Notes: a model not told the origin generated them from the sequence alone. A stretch of DNA of 64,000 bases from Pseudomonas asgharzadehiana (GCF_019139815.1 NZ_CP077079.1:5022001-5086000), one strand, 5' to 3'; shown: positions 23,304 through 32,664, counted from the stretch's first letter. Program-made: numbers and translations.

Positions 23304-23759
23304 ATGGCATTTCGCCCTCTTACAGCCCGCGCGCCCAGCGTGTTGCTTCGCGAAGCCAAGCCGTTGAAAGCCATCTTTGGCCATGCGCAACGCTTGGGCC
23401 ATTTGCAGCGCCTGCTCGAAAGCCAGTTGCAACCGGCCGCACGTGAACATTGCCATGTGGCGTCCTGGCGTGAAGGCAACCTGCTGCTGATTGTCACAGA
23501 TGGCCATTGGGCGACCCGCTTGCGCTATCAGCAAAAACGCCTGCAGCGTCAATTAATGGCCTTTGAAGAGTTCGCCAGCCTGACGCGCATCCAGTTCAAG
23601 GTGCAACCGCCGACCGTTCAGCAAGGCGCGGCGGGGCACACCATGGACCTGTCGGAAAGTGCGGCCGAGACCATTCAGGCCACGGCCGACGGGATCAGCG
23701 ACCCGGGCTTGCGCGCCGCGCTTGAGCGGCTGGCCGCCCACGGCAAGCCCAAGCCCTGA
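23304..23759 (+). CDS. DciA-like replicative helicase loader (DUF721)
   Basis: A 151-aa DUF721 protein. MAFRPLTARAPSVLLREAKPL and the LLIVTDGHWATRLRYQQKRLQRQL core fit the KH-like DciA domain. DciA loads DnaB helicase in bacteria without DnaC, which includes pseudomonads. The longest frame starts at 23169; ATG 23304, preceded by AAGGTG, gives the family start. It is divergent from secA, as in P. aeruginosa. Confidence 0.85.
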   Translation: MAFRPLTARAPSVLLREAKPLKAIFGHAQRLGHLQRLLESQLQPAAREHCHVASWREGNLLLIVTDGHWATRLRYQQKRLQRQLMAFEEFASLTRIQFKVQPPTVQQGAAGHTMDLSESAAETIQATADGISDPGLRAALERLAAHGKPKP

Positions 23760-23763
23760 ACCG

Positions 23764-25242
23764 TTACTTGCGCTTGCCGCCGCCCAGCAAAGACCCCAAC
23801 AAGCCGCGCACCAATTGCCGCCCCATCTGATTGGCCGCCTGTTGCATCGCTGATTTGAGCGCCTTGCCCGCTGCCGTTCCCAGAAACGCACCGGCCTTGT
23901 CGGTAAAGCTCGGCTCCTCGGCAGCTGGCACAGCGTCTTCGGCAGGGCTCAAGTCCTTGCGTGCCATCAGCACTTCATAAGCGGACTCCCGGTCGATCGG
24001 TTTGTCATAGCGCCCTTGCAGGGGTGAACGGGCAATCAGTGCCGTGCGTTCGGCCTCGCTGAGCGGCCCGATACGCGATTGCGGCGGCGCTACCAGTACC
24101 CGTTGGACCACCTCCGGCGTGCCCTTTTCCTGCAAGGTGCCCACCAACGCCTCACCGGTGCCCAGCTCGGTAAGCACCGACAAGGCATCAAATGCCGGGT
24201 TGGGCCGGAAACCGTCTGCCACCGCGCGCAGGGATTTCTGCTCTTTAGTGGTGAATGCGCGCAGGCCGTGCTGGATGCGCAAGCCGAGTTGAGCCAGCAC
24301 CGTGTCCGGCAGGTCGCCAGGCGATTGAGTCACGAAATACACGCCCACCCCTTTGGAACGAATCAAGCGCACCACCTGCTCCAGGCGCTCTTGCAAGGCC
24401 TTGGGGGTGTCGGCGAACAACAAATGCGCCTCATCGAAAAACAGCGCCAGCAGCGGTTTATCCGCATCGCCACGCTCGGGCAGTTGCTCGAACAATTCGG
24501 CCAACAGCCACAGCAGGAACGTCGCGTACACCTTCGGCGCCTCGTGCACCAGGCGGCTGGCATCCAGCAGGTGGATACGCCCGCGCCCATCACTGGCCGG
24601 CTGCAGGATATCTTCCAGCTGCAGGGCCGGCTCGCCGAACAACGCCTCCGCGCCCTGCTGTTCCAGCACCGCCAGGCGCCGCAACAGTGCCTGGCTGGAG
24701 CCGGTGGTCATCAGCGCGGCATCGTCACCCAATAACTCCGGGTGATAGCGCAGATGGTTGAGCAGTGCCTTGAGGTCCTTGAGGTCCAGCAGCAGCAAGC
24801 CTTCGCGATCCGCCACTTTGAACGCCGCATAGAGGGCCGACTGCTGGCTGTCCGTCAGCTCCAGCAAGCTGCCGAGCAACAACGGGCCCATTTCGCTGAT
24901 GGTGGTGCGCAACGGATGACCGGACTGCCCGTGGATATCCCACAACGTGACGGGATACTCCTGAGCCGTGTAATTCAGGAAAGGCATGCCGGCGATACGC
25001 TCGGCCACCTTGCCCTGTGGAAAAGCCGCGGCGCCCAGGCCGCAGAGGTCACCTTTGATATCCGCGGCAAACACCGCCACGCCCGCATCACTGAAGGCTT
25101 CGGCCAGGCGTTGCAGCGTGACCGTCTTGCCCGTACCCGTGGCGCCGGCAATCAACCCGTGACGATTGGCCAGGCGCATGGCCTGGGCGATGGGCTGGCC
25201 ATCAAGGCCGGCACCTATAAGGAGTTGCGTGGAGTCAGGCAT
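23764..25242 (-). CDS. HerA-like ATPase (YjgR/DUF853 family)
   Basis: A 492-aa HerA/FtsK-superfamily ATPase. Walker A AGATGTGKT is at about residues 33-41 and Walker B LALFFDEAHLL at about 265-275. The C-terminal region after residue 430 has a TDKAGAFLGTAAGKALKSA stretch and ends in a basic tail. YjgR of E. coli has no assigned role; the family resembles DNA-pumping helicases. It ends 4 bp from the convergent dciA-like stop. I prefer ATG 25242 (GGGTGA upstream) over ATG 25254. Confidence 0.88.
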   Translation of the reverse strand: MPDSTQLLIGAGLDGQPIAQAMRLANRHGLIAGATGTGKTVTLQRLAEAFSDAGVAVFAADIKGDLCGLGAAAFPQGKVAERIAGMPFLNYTAQEYPVTLWDIHGQSGHPLRTTISEMGPLLLGSLLELTDSQQSALYAAFKVADREGLLLLDLKDLKALLNHLRYHPELLGDDAALMTTGSSQALLRRLAVLEQQGAEALFGEPALQLEDILQPASDGRGRIHLLDASRLVHEAPKVYATFLLWLLAELFEQLPERGDADKPLLALFFDEAHLLFADTPKALQERLEQVVRLIRSKGVGVYFVTQSPGDLPDTVLAQLGLRIQHGLRAFTTKEQKSLRAVADGFRPNPAFDALSVLTELGTGEALVGTLQEKGTPEVVQRVLVAPPQSRIGPLSEAERTALIARSPLQGRYDKPIDRESAYEVLMARKDLSPAEDAVPAAEEPSFTDKAGAFLGTAAGKALKSAMQQAANQMGRQLVRGLLGSLLGGGKRK

Positions 25243-25434
25243 TTCGTCACCCATGGTTAATCTTTAGTGTCGCCAGGTCGATAAGACAGATGTGAGACCC
25301 ACAAAGTCTAAAAAACGCTCAGATAGTTCCTACAGGGAACAACGGAAATATCAAACTTTTTTTGACGCTACCCTCCAGCGTGTTCCACAAGGACGCGCGT
25401 TGGATATTTATGACCTTAGCGGACCCTTCAAGCC

Positions 25435-27324
25435 ATGAATAAAAATCTGCGTTTCAGCCATAAGATCCTGCTTGCAGCCTCCCTTATTGTCATCGCCGCC
25501 TTCGCGTTGTTTACCCTCTATAACGATTACCTGCAGCGCAATGCCATACGCGAGGACCTCAACAGCTATCTGCATGAGATGGGTGACGTCACCGCCAGCA
25601 GCATTCAGACCTGGCTGAGCGGGCGTATTGCGCTGGTGGAAAACGCCGCACAGAACATCGCCATCAACCCTGAGCCCAGCGTCGTCGCGAGCCTGCTGGA
25701 CCAGAAAACCCTGACCTCGTCGTTCATGGCCACCTACGTGGGTGACAGCCAGGGCGCGTTCACCATCCGCCCCGACACCAAAATGCCGGACGGCTTTGAT
25801 CCGCGCGTTCGCCCTTGGTACAAAGGGGCGCAGAGCAGCAACGGCTCGACCCTGACCGAGCCCTATATCGATGCCGCCACCGGCAAGTTGATTATTTCCA
25901 TCGCGACCCCCAGCACCAAGGGCGGCCAGGCTGTCGGCGTGGTCGGCGGCGACCTGAGCCTGCAGACACTGGTGGACAACATCGGCGCGCTGAACTTCGG
26001 CGGAATGGGCTATGCGTTCCTGGTCAGCGCCGACGGCAAGGTGCTGGTACACCCCGACAAAAACCTGGTGATGAAGACCCTCGCCGATGTCTATCCCAGC
26101 CACACGCCGGCAATCAGCGGCAACTTCAGCGAAGTCGAGAGCAACGGTAAGGTCAACATCGTCACCTTCACACCGATCAAAGGTTTGCCGTCGGTGAACT
26201 GGTATCTGGGAGTATCGGTGGATAAAGACGAAGCCTACGCGATGCTCAGCAAATTCCGCACCTCTGCCGTGATTGCCACCGTGATCGCCGTGGTGATCAT
26301 CATCGCCCTGCTGGGCATGCTGATCCGCGTACTGCTGCAGCCGCTGCACGTCATGACCCGCGCCATGCAGGACATCGCCGACGGCGAAGGTGACCTGACG
26401 CGCCGCCTGGCCATCCAGAACCACGATGAGTTCGGCACCTTGGCAAATGCCTTCAACAGCTTCGTAGAGCGCATTCACACATCGATCCGCGAAGTGTCCT
26501 CGGCCACCGAGCACGTCAATGAAGTGGCCCTGCGGGTGGTAAGCGCCTCCAACTCGTCGATGGTCAACTCCGACGAGCAGGCCAACCGAACCAACAGCGT
26601 GGCCGCCGCGATCAATCAGCTGGGGGCTGCCGCCCAGGAAATCGCGCGCAACGCCGCGCAGGCTTCAAACCAGGCCAGCGATGCCCGCCACTTGGCTGAG
26701 GACGGCCAACAGGTGGTCGATCGCAACATCAAGGCGATGACCCAACTGTCCGAGATGATCAGCGCCTCCAGCAGCAATATCGAAGCACTTAACAGCAAGA
26801 CCGTGAATATCGGCCAGATTCTCGAGGTAATCACCAGTATCTCTCAGCAAACCAACCTGCTGGCGCTGAACGCTGCCATCGAGGCGGCACGGGCCGGTGA
26901 AGCGGGCCGTGGGTTTGCGGTGGTGGCCGACGAGGTGCGCAACCTGGCCCATCGCACGCAGGAATCGGCACAACAGGTACAAACCATGATCGAAGAGCTG
27001 CAAGTCGGCGCCCGGGAATCGGTGACCACCATGAGCCAGAGCCAGCGTCACAGCCATGACAGTGTGGAAATCGCCAACCTCGCCGGTGAACGCCTCAATA
27101 GCGTGACCCTGCGCATTGGCGAGATCGACGGTATGAACCAGTCAGTGGCCACCGCCACCGAGGAGCAAACCTCGGTGGTGGAATCGATCAACATGGACAT
27201 CACGGAAATCAACACCCTCAATCAGGAAGGCGTGGAAAACCTGCAATCGACATTGCGTGCCTGTGCCGATCTGGAACAGCAGGCTGCGCGGCTGAAACAG
27301 CTGGTGGGCAGTTTCCGCATCTGA
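25435..27324 (+). CDS. Methyl-accepting chemotaxis protein with amino-acid-type dCache domain
   Basis: A 629-aa chemoreceptor similar in layout to PctA/PctB/PctC. TM1 is at about 10-30, a dCache domain at 35-275, TM2 at about 278-300, HAMP at 300-355, and a methyl-accepting signalling domain to the end with hairpin tip [39 protein letters not shown]. Of the known amino-acid-binding residues, Arg126, Trp128, Tyr129, Tyr144, Asp146 and Asp173 are present at the PctA numbering; position 121 is Phe instead of Tyr. It likely senses L-amino acids or GABA-like ligands. The neighbourhood with purU and mvaT matches pctB of P. aeruginosa. Confidence 0.93.
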   Translation: MNKNLRFSHKILLAASLIVIAAFALFTLYNDYLQRNAIREDLNSYLHEMGDVTASSIQTWLSGRIALVENAAQNIAINPEPSVVASLLDQKTLTSSFMATYVGDSQGAFTIRPDTKMPDGFDPRVRPWYKGAQSSNGSTLTEPYIDAATGKLIISIATPSTKGGQAVGVVGGDLSLQTLVDNIGALNFGGMGYAFLVSADGKVLVHPDKNLVMKTLADVYPSHTPAISGNFSEVESNGKVNIVTFTPIKGLPSVNWYLGVSVDKDEAYAMLSKFRTSAVIATVIAVVIIIALLGMLIRVLLQPLHVMTRAMQDIADGEGDLTRRLAIQNHDEFGTLANAFNSFVERIHTSIREVSSATEHVNEVALRVVSASNSSMVNSDEQANRTNSVAAAINQLGAAAQEIARNAAQASNQASDARHLAEDGQQVVDRNIKAMTQLSEMISASSSNIEALNSKTVNIGQILEVITSISQQTNLLALNAAIEAARAGEAGRGFAVVADEVRNLAHRTQESAQQVQTMIEELQVGARESVTTMSQSQRHSHDSVEIANLAGERLNSVTLRIGEIDGMNQSVATATEEQTSVVESINMDITEINTLNQEGVENLQSTLRACADLEQQAARLKQLVGSFRI

Positions 27325-27430
27325 GCCACCCAGGCGCCGGACCGACGCCTGCACGATGAACACCAACCGAACATCTATCCTTAGCTCAGGTCCACGTTTA
27401 GGAGAGCAATGGATCGGAGGGATGTTCATC

Positions 27431-28543
27431 GTGCATATCGCTGACATAACCATGTTCTACGCCCCAGCCAGCGGCGGCGTACGCACTTATCTGGATGCCA
27501 AGCACCGCCGCCTGGCCCTCAAACCCGGCATTCGCCACAGCCTTTTAATACCCGGCGCGCACTTGAGCGAACGCGATGGCGTGTTCAAAGTGCCGGCGCC
27601 CGCCCTGCCCTTCGGCAAGGGCTATCGATTCCCGGTGCGCCTGGCTCCTTGGCGAAATGTCCTGCGCGATTTACAGCCCGATCTGATCGAGGTAGGAGAC
27701 CCCTACCTCACTGCGTGGGCCGCACTGGATGCTCGGCGCCAGCTGGATGTGCCGGTCATCGGTTTTTACCACTCCGACTTACCGCTGCTGGTGAGCAACC
27801 GCATGGGGCCGTGGTTTACACCCAATGTTGAAGCCTATGTCAGAAAACTCTACGGGAATTTTGACCGGGTACTGGCGCCAAGCCAGGTGATGGCCGACAA
27901 ACTCATAGGCCTGGGGGTGAAGAATGTCTTCGTCCAGCCCCTGGGGGTGGACCTGCAGACCTTTACTCCGCAGGCCGGCGACCCGGGCTTGCGCGCCGAA
28001 CTGGGGATCGACCAGGACACCCGCCTGCTGATCTTTGCCGGGCGCGGCTCCAAGGAGAAAAACCTGCCGGTCCTGCTGCGCTGCATGAAACGCCTGGGCA
28101 ACGGTTACCATTTATTGCTGGTGGGTTCCGGCATGCCGGCCAGCGTTCCAGGCAACGTCACCGTCATCGACGGGTTTCGCCCGGCCCCTTACGTTGCCCG
28201 TCTGATGGCCAGCGCCGACGCCTTGCTGCATGCCGGCGACCAGGAAACCTTTGGCCTGGTCATCCTCGAAGCCATGGCCTGCGGCACCCCCGTGGTCGCC
28301 GTGGCAGCCGGCGCATTCAATGAGATCGTCAATGAACGCTGCGGTCTGTTATGCAGGCCCAACCACCCACAGGCGATGGCCGACGCCGTACGCGAGTTGT
28401 TCAACACCGACAGCCGGCGCCTGGGAGCCCAGGCTCGGCGTTATGTGGAACAGCATTACGCATGGGACAGCGTGGTCGACAGCCTGCTCGGGCATTACCA
28501 TGCCGTACTGGGCAGCCACGACACGATGCTTTGTCATGGCTGA
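27431..28543 (+). CDS. GT4-family glycosyltransferase
   Basis: A 370-aa GT-B fold retaining glycosyltransferase. The N-terminal acceptor half starts HIADITMFYAPASGGVRTYL; the C-terminal donor half has GRGSKEKNLPVLL and the E-x7-E motif ETFGLVILE with AMACGTPVV. I choose GTG 27431: GGAGG at 27416-27420 sits about 10 bases upstream. ATG 27422 would leave no room for it, and ATG 27356 adds an unrelated N-terminus. The stop overlaps the next gene by 8 bp, so the pair is coupled. Sugar and acceptor are unknown, possibly a lipid. Confidence 0.87.
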   Translation: MHIADITMFYAPASGGVRTYLDAKHRRLALKPGIRHSLLIPGAHLSERDGVFKVPAPALPFGKGYRFPVRLAPWRNVLRDLQPDLIEVGDPYLTAWAALDARRQLDVPVIGFYHSDLPLLVSNRMGPWFTPNVEAYVRKLYGNFDRVLAPSQVMADKLIGLGVKNVFVQPLGVDLQTFTPQAGDPGLRAELGIDQDTRLLIFAGRGSKEKNLPVLLRCMKRLGNGYHLLLVGSGMPASVPGNVTVIDGFRPAPYVARLMASADALLHAGDQETFGLVILEAMACGTPVVAVAAGAFNEIVNERCGLLCRPNHPQAMADAVRELFNTDSRRLGAQARRYVEQHYAWDSVVDSLLGHYHAVLGSHDTMLCHG

Positions 28544-29279
28544 AACCGCCGTGTTACTGGTGCTGCACGATGTCGCGCCGCACAATTGGGCGGACTATCG
28601 TCCCTTTGTCGAGGCCGTGGATGCACTCGGCGCGGTGCCTATCACGTGGCTGGTGGTGCCGGACTTTCACCATCGCGATGCCTTGCACGATCACGCTGAG
28701 TTCCGACGCCTGCTCGACAGCCGCGTCGCCAGGGGTGATGAACTGGCGTTGCACGGCTACTACCACTGCGATGACCAACCGGCACCGCGCACGCCCAAAG
28801 ACTGGCTCATGCGCCGCGTGTATACCCACGAGGGTGAGTTTTATCGCCTGTCATATGTCCAGGCCCTGAATCGACTTCATGAGGGCATAGCAGTATTCCA
28901 ACGCAACGACTGGCCATTGTCGGGTTTCGTCGCGCCCGCTTGGTTGATGAGCCAAGGCACCCGCCAGGCATTGCGCCAATTACCGCTGAGCTACACCAGC
29001 GACCCGCAGCACCTGTACCGGCTTCCCGACTTCACGCGTATCGACGCCCCCGGCCTGGTGTGGAGTGCCCGCAGCGCCTGGCGCCGGCGCCTGTCCAAAG
29101 CACTCAGTGATTGCCGCGAGCACCGTTGGAAGACAGCCCAAGTCATCCGCCTGGGCCTGCACCCGGTGGACATGCGCCACGAGTTTTCCCGTCGCTATTG
29201 GCTTGAGACCTTGCAGCGCATGCTGAACGCGGGACGCATCCCAATGACCAAAGCCGCCTGGCTCGCTACCCGATCATGA
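28536..29279 (+). CDS. DUF2334 polysaccharide deacetylase family protein
   Basis: A 247-aa protein of the NodB-like carbohydrate esterase superfamily. It begins LLVLHDVAPHNW, the first deacetylase motif, and has DELALHGYYH in place of the usual H-x3-H metal site. No signal peptide, so the enzyme should be cytoplasmic. Its ATG lies inside the glycosyltransferase gene (8-bp overlap). An open frame from 28230 in the same register is upstream read-through, not coding. Together the pair probably makes and deacetylates an amino-sugar conjugate. Confidence 0.85.
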   Translation: MAETAVLLVLHDVAPHNWADYRPFVEAVDALGAVPITWLVVPDFHHRDALHDHAEFRRLLDSRVARGDELALHGYYHCDDQPAPRTPKDWLMRRVYTHEGEFYRLSYVQALNRLHEGIAVFQRNDWPLSGFVAPAWLMSQGTRQALRQLPLSYTSDPQHLYRLPDFTRIDAPGLVWSARSAWRRRLSKALSDCREHRWKTAQVIRLGLHPVDMRHEFSRRYWLETLQRMLNAGRIPMTKAAWLATRS

Positions 29280-29302
29280 ACCGAGCCTTGTGCCAGGGCG
29301 GC

Positions 29303-29488
29303 TCAAGCGTCCTCTTCAGGTGCGGCAGGCGCTTCATCCAACGCCTGCAACTGCTTCCACAACTGCGCAGCGTCCGGGAAATCCGTGCCATCCTCGGCAT
29401 CCAGCGCATCCGGATCATAACGACTCAGGCACCCCTCACCGAGTGTGGCGGGCGCCCTGGACGTGGCTTTATCGAGCGGATCGTTCAT
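29303..29488 (-). CDS. Small acidic hypothetical protein
   Basis: A 61-aa acidic protein, MNDPLDKATSRAPATLGEG then CLSRYDPDALDAEDGTDFPD and an EEDA tail. I do not recognise a family. Codon use fits a real gene, AGGA stands 8 bases before the ATG, and it follows purU after an 85-bp gap on the same strand. Position next to purU resembles the PA4313 region of P. aeruginosa, from memory. No function can be assigned. Confidence 0.65.
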   Translation of the reverse strand: MNDPLDKATSRAPATLGEGCLSRYDPDALDAEDGTDFPDAAQLWKQLQALDEAPAAPEEDA

Positions 29489-29573
29489 GGCGTTGTCCTG
29501 ACGGTCAGCTAAAAACAAAAAAGGCCTGAAGCGATTAAACGCCCAGGCCCTTTCTTCAATCAACACGTATAAA

Positions 29574-30422
29574 TCAGAACACCACAGTCTTGTTGCCGTG
29601 CACCAGCACTCGGTCTTCCAAGTGATATCGCAAGCCACGCGCCAAGACCATTTTCTCGACATCGCGGCCGAAACGCACCATGTCTTCAATGCTGTCGCTA
29701 TGACTGACGCGCACCACGTCCTGCTCGATGATCGGACCGGCGTCCAACTCTTCGGTGACGTAGTGGCAGGTTGCGCCAATCAACTTCACGCCCCGCAGGG
29801 AAGCTTGGTGGTAAGGCTTGGCGCCGACAAACGACGGCAAGAAGCTGTGATGAATGTTGATCACCTTGCCGGCATATTCGCGGCACAGCTGCGGCGGCAG
29901 GATTTGCATATAGCGCGCCAGTACCACCACGTCGGCTTCATGTTGCTTGACCAGGCGGGAAACCTCGGTGAACGCGGGCTCCTTGTCCTGCGGGTTGACC
30001 GGCACGTGGTAGTACGGGATGCCATGCCATTCGACCATGCTGCGCAGGTCGTCATGGTTGGAAATTACACAGGCGATTTCGCAGTCCAGCTCATCGCTGT
30101 GCCAACGGTGAAGCAAGTCGGCCAGGCAATGGGATTCGCGACTGGCCATCAACACCACGCGCTTTTTCTGCTCGGTGTCGGTAATGCGCCAGGTCATCGA
30201 AAACTCTTCGGCGATTGGCGCGAATGCCTCGCGAAAAGCCTCAAGACCAAAGGGCAGCGTGTCGGCACGGATCTCGTGACGCATGAAAAACCAACCGCTG
30301 AGGTTGTCCGAGTGATGGCTCGCCTCGGTGATCCAGCCGTTGTGGGAGGCCAGAAAGTTACTGACTTTGGCAACGATGCCAACCCGGTCCGGGCAAGCAA
30401 TCACCAGCCGAAAAGTGCGCAT
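29574..30422 (-). CDS. purU: Formyltetrahydrofolate deformylase
   Basis: PurU (282 aa) hydrolyses 10-formyl-THF to formate and THF, balancing one-carbon units and feeding PurT. An N-terminal ACT domain (MRTFRLVIACPDRVGIVAKVS) precedes the formyltransferase domain with INIHHSFLPSFVGAKPY and the catalytic Asp in LDAGPIIEQD. ATG 30422 is chosen over 30458 since it gives the family start. It is divergent from mvaT. Confidence 0.95.
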   Translation of the reverse strand: MRTFRLVIACPDRVGIVAKVSNFLASHNGWITEASHHSDNLSGWFFMRHEIRADTLPFGLEAFREAFAPIAEEFSMTWRITDTEQKKRVVLMASRESHCLADLLHRWHSDELDCEIACVISNHDDLRSMVEWHGIPYYHVPVNPQDKEPAFTEVSRLVKQHEADVVVLARYMQILPPQLCREYAGKVINIHHSFLPSFVGAKPYHQASLRGVKLIGATCHYVTEELDAGPIIEQDVVRVSHSDSIEDMVRFGRDVEKMVLARGLRYHLEDRVLVHGNKTVVF

Positions 30423-30770
30423 TAGGGGGGAACTCCAGGACTTCGCAAAGGCCGCCATTCTAGCGTTTGCGCAGAAAAACTGCAGTATTCGTTATCGCCT
30501 ATTCTGACCGCGATGCCGCGTCATACCCCTCAATAGCCCAGGGTTTTATCCCTCATATATGAATCTATTGCGTTACCCGCGGGCGTTACCCTGAATACCT
30601 GGGGTATTGGCTTAAGCGCTGCGCCCTATAATTAACTCGATTGCATAGATTCGCTAAAAACAATCAAAGTAATTCACATAAATGCACGCTTAAATGTTTA
30701 CTTGGGCAAACTGCCTGACTATTATTGGCCACTGTCCCTGTCAATCAGCGCTCTACATAAGGTAGTCCAC
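30423..30770. other. Divergent intergenic region, purU / mvaT
   Basis: A 348-bp AT-rich region. It holds the mvaT promoter and leader, and the purU promoter. A TATAAT at 30627-30632 with TATTGG 16 bp upstream is the best sigma-70 candidate for mvaT. MvaT prefers AT-rich DNA with TpA steps and is known to bind its own promoter, which the composition would allow. Confidence 0.55.
30605..30632 (+). promoter_or_regulatory. Candidate sigma-70 promoter of mvaT
   Basis: TATTGG (30605-30610), 16-bp spacer, then a consensus TATAAT (30627-30632), 139 bp before the mvaT ATG. The -35 element is poor, the -10 perfect. Confidence 0.5.
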
Positions 30771-31145
30771 ATGTCTCTGATCAACGAATACCGTGCCACC
30801 GAAGAAGCTATCAAAGAGCTGCAAGCCCGATTGAAGAACCTGTCCCAAGACGACAAACTGAAAACCGAGCTGGAATTCGAAGGCAAACTGCGCACCCTCA
30901 TGGGTGAATACTCCAAATCCCTGCGTGACATCATCGCGCTGCTGGATCCAGAGTCGAAAGTTAAAGCACCTCGCGGCGCCGTGAAAACTACCGGCACCAA
31001 ACGTGCCCGTAAGGTCAAGCAATACAAAAACCCGCACAACGGCGAAGTGATTGAAACCAAAGGTGGCAACCACAAAACGCTGAAAGAGTGGAAAGCCAAG
31101 TGGGGCGGCGACGTCGTTGAAGGCTGGGCTACCCTGCTGGGCTAA
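30771..31145 (+). CDS. mvaT: MvaT, H-NS-like xenogeneic silencer
   Basis: A 124-aa member of the MvaT/MvaU branch of H-NS. The N-terminal coiled coil (MSLINEYRATEEAIKELQAR onward) drives oligomerisation; the C-terminal domain with KQYKNPHNGEVIETKGGNHKTLKEWK binds the AT-rich minor groove. It represses horizontally acquired genes and modulates virulence and quorum-sensing genes. The longer frame from 30702 is rejected; ATG 30771 follows AAGGT. Confidence 0.97.
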   Translation: MSLINEYRATEEAIKELQARLKNLSQDDKLKTELEFEGKLRTLMGEYSKSLRDIIALLDPESKVKAPRGAVKTTGTKRARKVKQYKNPHNGEVIETKGGNHKTLKEWKAKWGGDVVEGWATLLG

Positions 31146-31183
31146 GCTTCGACAGGCCTGCACCTGATACGCAACACATAAAA

Positions 31184-31207
31184 AACGCCAGCTTGCTGGC
31201 GTTTTTT
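31184..31207. terminator. Bidirectional terminator, mvaT / sbcB
   Basis: A perfect 9-bp stem AACGCCAGC / GCTGGCGTT with a 2-nt spacer is flanked by A6 on the left and T6 on the right. It can stop both mvaT and the convergent sbcB. Confidence 0.88.
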
Positions 31208-31236
31208 AATGCCCGTCTATTTTGTTACAACGCTGA

Positions 31237-32664
31237 TTACCGCGCCACGCGGGCCGCTAAAGAATCAGCATATTCCTGCCAAAGTGCCAACACCTGCTGC
31301 TGAAACGGAGTCGCATTAACGGCCAACTCCTGCCTGGCCAGCTTAAATGCCTCAAGGGTATTCGGCGCGCCCCATTCAGGATTTGACAAGCGCTGCTGAC
31401 AGAAAAGTTTCCAGCGTTGTTGCTCCTCATTGTTCAACGTATCGGGGAAGTTGCGTGCCCGATAGCGAAACAATAATTCCGGTAACCGATGATCATCAAA
31501 AGGCCACTGCTGGAGCGCCAATTGCGCGGGTTCGGCCATGCGGACTTGTTCACATAAGCGTCGGTCGCGATCACCGATAAAACCGTCGTAAAGCTGCTGT
31601 TCCGGGTCTGCACTCGAGGCAAAATCTTCCGTGGCATAAATGGCCGCCAACTTATCGCACCAAAGTGCCTGTGCTTCAGTTAGCCGCAGCGCCCGCGCCT
31701 GATAAACGTCCATGTCCAATTGCAAACGTGCACGGTCTTCGGCGCGCAACACGCTCAAGGGCGCAACCACCGGGCAACGATTGATATGTACCAACTTGAG
31801 CGGCACCGGCAGTTCATCTTCGGCAAGCTCATCACGGCGGGTGTACAGGCGCTGGCGCAGCGTGTCGGCATCCTCGTTCAGCAGCGCCTGAGGGTCGAGC
31901 CCGAGGTCGCAGACAATCAACGCATTGCGATTGCGTGGGTGCCAAGCCAACGGCAGCACAACGCCCAGATAATGACGCTCGGCGGAAAACCGCCCGGAGA
32001 TATGCACCATGGGTTGCAGCAAGCGCACCTGATCCATCACGCGCTGCTTGCTGCGCAGTTGAAACAGCCAGTCATAAAGCTTGGGCTGCTTCTGGCGAAC
32101 CAACCGCGCCAGCGCAATCGTGGCGCGCACATCGGACAACGCATCGTGGGCCTGGCCATGGTCGATACCGTTGGCGGCGGTCAAGCGCTCAAGCTTGAGC
32201 GTCACGCGCCCGCCCTCCAGCGGCCACTCGATACCTTCCGGCCGCAGGGCGTAGGCGGTGCGAACCACGTCGATCAAGTCCCAACGGCTGTTACCGCCCT
32301 GCCATTCCCGCGCGTAAGGGTCGAAAAAATTGCGATACAGGCTGTAGCGGGTCATTTCATCGTCAAAGCGCAACGTGTTGTAGCCGGCGCCACAGGTACC
32401 CGGCGCGGCCAGCTGCGCATGCACCCGCGTCATGAAATCGGCTTCGGCCAGGCCTTTTTCCGCCAGTATTCCGGGGGTGATGCCGGTGATCGCACAGGCG
32501 GCGGGATGGGGCAGGATATCGTCGCTGGGCCGGCAATAAAGGTTGACCGGCGGGCCGACCTCGTTGAGCTCGAAATCGGTACGGATTCCCGCCACCTGCA
32601 ATGGGCGATCGTTGCGCGGGTTGATGCCGGTGGTTTCGTAGTCGTACCAGAAAATCGAGGTCAC
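31237..32664 (-). CDS. sbcB: Exodeoxyribonuclease I
   Basis: ExoI (475 aa) degrades single-stranded DNA 3' to 5' and acts in recombination and mismatch repair. It starts with the DEDD exonuclease motif FWYDYETTGINPRNDRPLQ (Asp8, Glu10), and continues through HDALSDVRATIALARL (ExoIII motif). SH3-like and helical C-terminal domains complete it. Length equals that of E. coli SbcB. Confidence 0.96.
   Translation of the reverse strand: MTSIFWYDYETTGINPRNDRPLQVAGIRTDFELNEVGPPVNLYCRPSDDILPHPAACAITGITPGILAEKGLAEADFMTRVHAQLAAPGTCGAGYNTLRFDDEMTRYSLYRNFFDPYAREWQGGNSRWDLIDVVRTAYALRPEGIEWPLEGGRVTLKLERLTAANGIDHGQAHDALSDVRATIALARLVRQKQPKLYDWLFQLRSKQRVMDQVRLLQPMVHISGRFSAERHYLGVVLPLAWHPRNRNALIVCDLGLDPQALLNEDADTLRQRLYTRRDELAEDELPVPLKLVHINRCPVVAPLSVLRAEDRARLQLDMDVYQARALRLTEAQALWCDKLAAIYATEDFASSADPEQQLYDGFIGDRDRRLCEQVRMAEPAQLALQQWPFDDHRLPELLFRYRARNFPDTLNNEEQQRWKLFCQQRLSNPEWGAPNTLEAFKLARQELAVNATPFQQQVLALWQEYADSLAARVAR

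Noticed and set aside
28230..28535. Upstream extension of the DUF2334 gene in the same frame
   Set aside because: It overlaps the glycosyltransferase gene out of frame; the deacetylase domain starts at ATG 28536.
28318..28543. Possible frameshift or pseudogene at the glycosyltransferase 3' end because of overlapping long frames
   Set aside because: The glycosyltransferase frame remains intact to its stop and the overlap is a normal 8-bp stop-start coupling.
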